Assembly: GCA_037951105.1 (NCBI GenBank)
Contig: JBAMJV010012233.1
Coordinates: 1-64,000 of the forward strand
Length of the DNA stretch: 64,000 bases
Direction: 5' to 3'
Source: Echinarachnius parma
Lineage: Eukaryota > Echinodermata > Echinoidea > Clypeasteroida > Echinarachniidae
Shown here: in pieces, positions 57,050-64,000 of the stretch
Layout: each line of letters starts with the position of its first letter
Numbering within the stretch: position 1 is the first letter of the stretch
The notes under the pieces: generated by a model
The model's input: only the letters and a program-made list of their open reading frames with translations
Databases searched by the model: none
Told to the model about the DNA's origin: nothing
Translations under genes and position numbers: made by a program

Positions 57050-57112
57050 TGTAGGTTAGATCACTGGTCTAGCAATCCGAAAGTCTCGGGTTCGATTCCC
57101 GGCGATATCTTT
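57050..57112 (+). repeat. tRNA-derived SINE, paralogue of 4921-4998
   Basis: GTTAGATCACTGGTCTAGCAATCCG then GTCTCGGGTTCGATTCCCGGCGA. Shared position with gene A's flank. Confidence 0.6.
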
Positions 57113-57317
57113 ACAACAGTTTATTACTCAATGTAGTAGTTACAGAGTAAATGAAGACTTATTACACGGATTGATGTTGGTAGTGTAAGATATCGAAAAG
57201 CCTCATCACTTCAGTGATCCCTCGCACATATTTATGTATTTTTCGTCGGGTTTGTAGCATCTGACCAACACGAGCATTGAACAGTTAAGAGGTATCAGGG
57301 ACGAACACCAACACTTC

Positions 57318-57397
57318 GGCTTTCTATAGCTCAGCTGGTAGGGTTCATGTCTAGCAATCCGGATTTCTCGGGTTGGAATGCCGGAGAAACCCTATTT
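57318..57397 (+). repeat. tRNA-derived SINE
   Basis: TTCTATAGCTCAGCTGGTAGGG, TCTAGCAATCCGG, CTCGGGTTGGAATGCCGGAG. The B box is degraded. Confidence 0.55.
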
Positions 57398-57601
57398 TAT
57401 TTCCTTTGTTTCATTTATATTACTATATATGTGGTAAGTTTCCCTATTATGTTTGAAAACAATCATTAATAGTGTAAAAATTATAATGTTAATAAGAATT
57501 CATTATAACTTTATGCTGATAATTTAAATTACATTAACCATTCTACCAATACATCTAATTTTAGCGTGTAGGAAAGATACACAATTAGAAAAATAGGGAA
57601 A

Positions 57602-58135
57602 TTAAAGGTAACGTTGAGTATTGGTAATTTCCATAGTGCTCCCCAAAATTAATTGTAACGGATTTGGTTGATTTCAATTCCATATGAAAGATCATCGAAC
57701 AAAACATGGGAAATAATAATAATTCCCATTCAAATGCTCTAATTGTTGTGAAATTTGCTTTCAAAATATTTATAAAAGTGATTGACGTCTGGCCATCACT
57801 TTTTAGAGAACGCTAGCGCGAGGCGCAAGTGTTCTAGGTCCTCTGATGCGAAAGGCGAACGGCGCTTGCGAAACACTATGAATATGCGCGGTAACTATTA
57901 CCGCGCATTACAGTCTCGTATTAGGAGGACCTAGAACGCTAGCGCTTCTCTCTAAAGTTAATTTGACACTTGAGTTGTAACGGCTCTTTTTGAATGATAA
58001 CAGGGGTTTTACTTTGTCGTTTGTAATTGTGTATACTTTTCGAGCATGGTGAAGTTATAACTATTAGTTGTACCGTAATCGTGCAGGTTTTGGTTACTAA
58101 AGTTAAGTTTGACCAATACTCAACGTTACCTTTAA
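57602..58135. mobile_element. Family 1 relative with nested palindrome
   Basis: Ends TTAAAGGTAACGTTGAGTATTGG and its inverse. Between about 57803 and 57957 a second palindrome (TTTAGAGAACGCTAGCGC ... GCGCTTCTCTCTAAAG, inner CCGCGCATT / TGCGCGG) interrupts it. Confidence 0.75.
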
Positions 58136-58334
58136 TCTTTAATTATCACAGATGATCGAAACACCCTGTCTATACTTACTCAAGTATATAAACGTTTTAA
58201 TCCCTTTTGAATAATGAAACTGACAACCTCCTTAATCTATATTCCTAACTTGAAAAAATCCCAAGCTATATAACCATTATGTTTACTTTCAAGAACAATC
58301 CGTATAGTATATGCATTACGCTTTGAATAATGTT

Positions 58335-58505
58335 TTACTATGTTCCCCTTGATTCCCTTTATAACCCAAACATTATTCAAACACCTGAAATTCTCCCCTG
58401 TCCCTCGTCGAGGTGACATCTCCAGCTTCTTTACTGCTAATGATCACACTTTGTGTACTTGATCCAGCAGAGTAGCCAGTTTGTATACTTTGTTATATTT
58501 AATCT
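58335..58505. other. Conserved 3' flank of gene B
   Basis: Copy of 5815-6000 (GTTCCCCTTGATTCCCTTTA, GTCGAGGTGACATC). The poly(A) motif of the gene A copy is not kept. Confidence 0.65.
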
Positions 58506-58521
58506 ACATTAATCTTGATCA

Positions 58522-58690
58522 CAAATGAGCAAAGAAAAAAAGGCTTCGTCGGAAATCGAACCCGAGACCTCAGTATTGCTATAGACCGGTGCCCAACTAT
58601 TGAGACACAAGGGTCTTCAAGGGTCTTTGTGGTTCAATGGTTGAGCAATCCGGACGTCTCGGGTTCGATTCCCGGCGAAGCCTGTTTTTC
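58522..58690. repeat. Head-to-head pair of tRNA-derived SINEs
   Basis: GAGCAAAGAAAAAAAGGCTTCG and its inverse CGAAGCCTGTTTTTCTTTGCTC close a 165-bp palindrome, and inside, ATCGAACCCGAGACCTC faces GACGTCTCGGGTTCGAT. Confidence 0.8.
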
Positions 58691-58699
58691 TTTGCTCAA

Positions 58700-59440
58700 T
58701 CGACTTTACCCTATTTGGGCAAGAACATTAAAACCATGAATCTGTTTGGATTGTGTTATATTATCAATGTCAGCACTGTATGTTATAATCCAGTTATGTT
58801 GTTGCTGTAATTTAGATGATAGTATTGTAGACTTAGATTATTTCGTTATTTATGTAATATGATAAAAAGATACTCATACTTACATGTTGATACCTTGAAT
58901 TATGTTAAAATACATGTACTCACAACTTGCATTATGTGCATAATTGAATTATCTCAACATTATTATTTAGATTAATACTATTTTAATAGTTATTTAGAAA
59001 TATACTCATTATGATTAGGTAATATCATATATGAACATGCATTGCTTTAAATTCCTTTATACTCTTATAAAGTTATGAATTACGCACAACGATTTGATAT
59101 ACATGATTTATGTAGGGTAGCTTTGGTTATGTTATAGTAATAGTTTTATACTTTTCATTAATGTTTAAATTGATTTGAATTCAAATGTAGCAATTACTAT
59201 AATTGTATTATTTATATTATGTATTATTTGAATGTACACTGATCCTTTGAGCACTGATGCTGATAAGTTTGAAACGTATACCAATAAATAAATAAATAAA
59301 TGGAATAAATACATATATCTTGGATCTGCTAGATGACGCCGTTGTCTTCATTTTCGTTAACACGTCCACCACATACGGCCATTTCGTTCAAGTGAAAGTA
59401 CTATATAATTGATAAAATTTATTATTCTTGTATTTCAAAT
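58700..59440. other. Very A+T-rich intergenic sequence
   Basis: No repeat ends or exon seen. AATAAATAAATAAATAAATGG at 59283-59303 is the first strong AATAAA cluster below gene B apart from the flank described. Confidence 0.45.
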
Positions 59441-59551
59441 TTAAAATTAACATTGGCCCGAATGTCCATCAGCGTCTCAACTTGGGACCGTCTAAAAAGA
59501 TATAAATTAAAGCAACTGCTTAAACCGTTTCACATCTATAAGCAACTTGTC

Positions 59552-59771
59552 ATAATACATAAATGGTACCCTGGGTACCAAACGAATATCCGCCATTTTG
59601 TTTAATTATTTATTTATTTTTTAGGGCTGTACCAGGGTATAGCGTGCATACATCGCGCGCTGCACTGCATACACAACGCAATACGGTTGTGCTTCGAGTG
59701 GACACAATGATGGCGCTACACAACGCGGGTACCCCAGGGGTACAACGGTACCCCGGGGTACCGCGTGTGTT
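59552..59771. mobile_element. GGTACC foldback insert
   Basis: GGTACCCTGGGTACC near the left end and GGTACCCCGGGGTACC near the right. The paralogue at 6308-6316 reads CTTGTCATATGCCAATT without it. Ends and duplication (TA or ATA) are not resolved to the base. Confidence 0.75.
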
Positions 59772-60189
59772 ATGCCAATTGTGGATCATCTAGGAACCAA
59801 TTTACTGGTGACTAGTTATACAACAGTACATGAGTGGAATTTAAACTAACCCTGATGCGTATGGCAGATTAAAAAGAATTGGTTGGATACTGAAAAGAAA
59901 AAAATTCGGATCTCCAGTGGCGCATATGACAAGTTCCACAGGCATGACAGGAGCGCAACGGTTAAAGTGGTTACTGGTAATTTTTTGTCTTTTTAGACCA
60001 GTCTAAATTTGAGCCACTAATGAGACTTCTGGCATATTGAGCATAATATGTCAAACCATTTCTTCGTAGGAATAGATTCTAATTTGTATCACTCATTGTA
60101 TGTTGCATTTAATAACGTCATACGTCTTATACAAACATAACATGTTCGAGTTATTGCGGATGGCGGAATATATTATTGTGTATTTGTCT

Positions 60190-60735
60190 CGTAGATCGTA
60201 ATTACCGTACGTAATAATCATACCATAATTATTAAATAAATTTAAACTACTTTTGAAAACTTTGTATTATCATTCTGTATTATGTATTTAATTATATTGA
60301 CAGTAAGCACATTCATTTGATTTGTATCCCTTAATACATGTAATACAATGATACATTTCAAGTACACAAATATAACACATGTACAAAACAGTGTATGCAA
60401 ACAATTACAGCATAACAATATTCACAACTGAAAATTTAAAACATTTTGACATTAAACAAATTTAGACCCTTTAGATTAATAGTATGTAGGCACCACATTC
60501 ATCCAATAACACTGAGAGTCGTCTTTGTAAATGTTAATCCATTTCTCTGTTTTTCAAAAGGTTACGACCGACTGGCTATAAACCATTGTGAGTTGTATTA
60601 CAAGCATGAGCTGTAATTGCAAAATGTTAGACAATACTGTAATAACATCTTTCAGCAAATGGTACATGCTAATTATCATGATTGTAGTGGGAGTTATTGT
60701 ATACCTAAGTAAGTTGCATAAATATGTTAGTCTAG
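60190..60735. other. Conserved intergenic segment, copy 2
   Basis: Counterpart of 6968-7008, 8764-8956, 9208-9308 and 16687-16830, uninterrupted here by the four insertions found in copy 1. Confidence 0.8.
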
Positions 60736-60930
60736 TGTAAGGTGGTTATTTTGACATGGTATTTAGTTCAAGTTCTGTTCCATTATGCTCATCCCCTTTT
60801 GTCACCGTCACCCCATTCTTCTCCTATCAACATCTGTTGGTATTCTGTTCTGTTATTTCAATCATCTCATTCATGTCCTCTGAACTGTCTATTCTATTGT
60901 TTCCTTTCTGCTGCTCGCTGCCTCTATAGT

Positions 60931-60969
<39 letters not shown>

Positions 60970-61388
60970 GCCTTTAACTACCTCTACATGTGGATGCCAT
61001 ACATGCCTTTTCTATTATGTTTGGTTACCTTTCCTCATCTTCATCATCTTCTGGTCACATTCCGCCATCACCCCTATCTCTCATTGGTTATTTTGTAGAA
61101 TAAGGTTGTTCCATTTAGTTATAGGTACGTTTTCTTTCAGTCCATTGCTTATTTATCCTTGTTATTTTGTGTATATATTTGCCAATGTTGGCCTTATTAA
61201 ATCAGTGCATACCCAGACTTGATCGCCTCAACACATCGTTTATGTTCTCCTCGGTTCTACCATATGTTCCTGTTTGATTCCTGTATGTTTGATTTGCTGC
61301 TTGCTGTTTTGACTCCATTATTTTACCAGTTAGCCCGTTCTACCCACTCTATATACTTTGATTAGTTAATACATTTCCGTGTATTATA
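60736..61388. mobile_element. 653-bp insert flanked by CTAG
   Basis: CTAG occurs at 60732-60735 and 61389-61392; the paralogue near 16843 reads ACCTAGGTATAAC with one CTAG. The insert is T+C-rich with a (CT)n tract (60938-60968) and starts TG. A 4-bp duplication suits a solo LTR, but the end is not CA and no partner is present. The 118-codon frame (60742-61098) is Ser/Leu/Tyr-rich from the CT bias and not credible as a gene. Confidence 0.6.
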
Positions 61389-62087
61389 CTAGGTATAACA
61401 TTCACACGGATTATGGTTTAACGACATTTCACTGAGATAAATTGAAAATTAAATGAAGGACTGTGTACTAGGAACTAAGATCAAAGTATTGGGATATCCT
61501 ATACTGCGAAATAAACAGATTCCCCTGCATGTGATTATGATTCACTGTTTGAAAGCTACTATTGTACACATGAGGGTTAGTTCCAAAAGGCGTTTAAATC
61601 TACTTTCATGAAAAATAGTTACTGACATTAGTTCATTGATAACTTACTAGCTGTTAAAAAGTTACGCAATGGAAATAAAAATATGGAACGTTTCATTTTC
61701 ATATTCCATAGACAAACACGTACAAAGTTGGGCAAAGAAATTAATTTTTCTCCAAAGTTGAAAAAGCGGATATAACGCCTTTTGGAAATAAGCTCTTCAA
61801 AAAACACTTGATATACCTACTACATTACAGTACCCTGTATGATGAACCTGCAGAATCAATACACAATGAACAATGTATAACATGCATACACAGCAAATAT
61901 GAAACCCAACGCAGGCTGTACATCTGAATATTGAACATCTATTGTTCATAATATACAAAAGCACCATACGGGAGAGCGTTTATAAATGGTGTATTTTGGG
62001 ATAAAAGAATCATTGACACTAAGTCAAGTTAAATGAATAATTATTTGGATTTTGCTACATGCACACGACACTTTCGGTTTTCCCCCG

Positions 62088-62455
62088 TTAAAGGATATTT
62101 AACTTCTCTGACAAGTGCATAAAGTGGTGAATGGTTGATGAAATAATAATTGTGTGACCTAATTATGTTCACTCAGTAATGGTGTGAATATTCCACGGCA
62201 AATGAATGTCATATGCCCGAGTAATGAGCGAAAATGCAAGGTGGTATTTGCAGAAAGCACTGCACTTGTACTTTGTACACAGTTTAAAGTATTACAGCAG
62301 TAAAAAAATCCGAACACTTCAATCATAAATATCTTTATTACGAAGGAGAAATTGATCCATGTCTCCTCCAGGAATACGATTACAATGAGATATGTGAGAA
62401 CCGCTAGAGTTTAGGTAAGTTTTGTCAATTTTGACAATGTTACTAGATCCCTTTA
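62088..62455. mobile_element. TTAA-ended element, family 3 (empty-site partner)
   Basis: Counterpart of 17510-18099 without the 216-bp palindrome; GAGATATGTGAG near 62385-62396 is the unoccupied TA. Confidence 0.75.
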
Positions 62456-62859
62456 AGTCATGATCGGAGGAGTCAGTCCCACACGAGTGACAATGCGATG
62501 TGCAGGGATATGTGTATACACTAAACAGCATAACCGTACATACGACAAGATATAATGGTAACGACGTACGCTCTTAACAGGCCCTACAAACTATATTTTC
62601 AAAGTAAATTTAAATTTGCAGTCCAAACATTCCAGGATGCCACATTTGTGTGTCTTTCCTTTGTTTTACCTTTTTCTTTATTGTGGTCATCAGAATTCCA
62701 TACACATTGGAGGAGAGGATGCTGTTGAATTGCTGGCGCCATACAATACAAGTTGTATGTAGCATGATCATAATCCTCAGTCAAACGCAAAGAGCCGTAA
62801 TGACAAATTAATGTCATATCAGATGATGAATATGTAAGAAAACGGACCAGAACCACGAC

Positions 62860-63243
62860 GGAGCCCTATGACCAGTGGGGAAGCCGCAGGGGGGGGGGGG
62901 GGGGGGGGGGGAGGCACGGTGATATAATCATACAAAATGGACACTGTTTACTGTTTATTTACAATTGATGTCAGATTGTATCACATTCTGCCCATTGTGT
63001 TTGAGTACAATCGAAAACGTTTTCAGTTCAATCAAACATATGATCAGTGTGACATTTTAACAAATTTTAAGCTCATTTCATGTTGTTACCATGAGCCAAA
63101 ACAAGGAGGAAAAGAAGAGATTACCGGGGAAAATAATTTGAAAGCTTAAACGAAGTTGGTCAACATGTTGATAAAGATAATGGATCACATGAACATTTTG
63201 GCCATGGTAGAATTTAAATTGTTTTTGTGTAGCAATATGTTGA
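62860..63243 (+). promoter_or_regulatory. Proximal upstream region of gene C
   Basis: Close copy of 18500-18889, with a longer poly-G tract (62891-62912). Confidence 0.5.
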
Positions 63244-63251
63244 TATAAAAA
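63244..63251 (+). promoter_or_regulatory. TATA box candidate, gene C
   Basis: TATAAAAA in the same context as 18890-18897. Confidence 0.5.
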
Positions 63252-63440
63252 CAAAGATTATACATCATACAATCTCATATCATTGTTTAGAAGACAATGT
63301 GTGTCGTTATGGCATTTTCTCCGGCGTTCTACATGCTACAGTCCACGGAAAAGTGAGACAGGGGCAGCCTTTCATGGCATCGCGACTCGCGCAACACGAA
63401 CACGCCATTTTGACATAGTCTCTTCACCAAGACAACCTGC

Positions 63441-63492
63441 ATGCATAGCAGGGACTTCCAGCCTATATTCGACGTATTTTGTCTACCATCAG
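63441..63492 (+). CDS. Gene C: putative first coding segment
   Basis: ATG, 17 codons and one base before CATCAG|gtaagt, as in gene B. The difference is F for S at residue 6. The rest of gene C lies beyond the window. Confidence 0.45.
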
Positions 63493-63799
63493 GTAAGTCC
63501 ACTTTATAATGAGAGACAATTTGCGGGATTAAATTTATAATGTCATAAATGGTAAACATAATAATTACAGGGTTTTGCGAATTAATTGGTCTGCCATTAT
63601 TTTAATCCGTTGATCATTTTTACCGAACGGAATCATAATGCTAATAACGATATACCATGTGTACTGTGTATTTTGTTCATAAACGAGCGCGGTTAAAAAC
63701 ACATACATGAAAGCATAACCAATATTAGATTTGTGTGGGAACAACATGTTCATATATTGCGTTCATAAATATGATTTATATATGACGTGTGTTGGTCGA

Positions 63800-64000
63800 T
63801 TTGATGTATTCGTATTTACAATAAAGCATATGATATGTTCGGATTTGCACAGTTCCATTTTGTTAACCGATATTGACGGTTGAAGTGTTCAGATGTTAAA
63901 TTATCCACCGGAAAGTGAAACCGTGTACAACGTGTGTGCAATGAATAAGCGAATATAACGTTGTACGTTTGCTTATTACTTGGCTATATAACGTCCATTT
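63800..64000. repeat. Family 3 element, internal part, cut by the window end
   Basis: GATGTATTCGTATTTACAATAAAGCATA and onward matches the interior of 20224-20610. Its left end is missing because the sequence joins directly to GGTCGATTTGAT. Confidence 0.65.

Noticed and set aside
2442..58690. Several sequences with tRNA A and B boxes as tRNA genes
   Set aside because: Acceptor and anticodon stems do not pair, and copies share non-tRNA flanks; they are SINEs or relics.
60742..61098. 118-codon frame in the gene C upstream insert as a membrane protein
   Set aside because: Its hydrophobicity comes from CT-rich low-complexity sequence, and the interval is an insertion absent in the paralogue.

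Overview
This is a window of animal nuclear DNA: A+T-rich, gene-poor and packed with transposons. Genes are split into short exons by kilobase introns. The repeats are of the kinds common in marine invertebrate deuterostomes (CR1/Jockey-type non-LTR elements, a Ty3-type LTR element, PIF/Harbinger, hAT-like and many short TTAA-ended inverted-repeat elements, tRNA-derived SINEs). A hemichordate, echinoderm or cephalochordate is my best guess, but the sequence alone does not fix the species.

The only host gene content I can support is a tandem family on the + strand, here called A, B and C. Gene A contributes only its last two exons (1244-1266 and 3059-3234). Gene B appears nearly whole: a putative first exon (19078-19129, TATA box at 18890), an exon of unknown function (20728-20860), a Ser/Pro-rich linker exon (31057-31164), two exons carrying a ZU5 domain and the start of a UPA domain (41669-41999, 43176-43400), two more UPA exons (44839-44967, 46338-46539), a linker exon (46869-46914), a 23-nt microexon (51714-51736) and a last exon with one C-terminal membrane segment (54554-54711). 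Gene C begins at 63244-63492 and runs out of the window. The predicted architecture is linker-ZU5-UPA-single C-terminal membrane anchor, with no Death domain. Four single-base deletions break the two ZU5 exons; allowing for them closes all splice phases from 20728 to the stop.

A's 3' end to B's promoter (3.0-19.4 kb) and B's 3' end to C's promoter (54.5-63.8 kb) are diverged copies of one another. Comparing them gives empty-site evidence for several insertions: a 7.4-kb hAT-like composite (9309-16686) holding a 4,981-bp LTR retrotransposon (9882-14862), a reverse-orientation CR1-like fragment (7009-8763), a 216-bp palindromic TA element (17818-18033), a GGTACC foldback (59552-59771) and a 653-bp insert with CTAG duplications (60736-61388).

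Gene B's introns hold the rest: a non-LTR retrotransposon (22860-28340) split by a 1,830-bp element with perfect ends (23281-25110), a PIF/Harbinger relic with both of its genes (33772-35155), a 2.9-kb element with long inverted repeats around a roughly 153-bp tandem array (36468-39408), several foldback elements (21704-22114, 32240-32770, 42166-43094, 52566-53127), and below gene B an inverted pair of 16-bp satellite blocks (55925-56697). No rRNA genes, intact tRNA genes or CRISPR arrays were seen.
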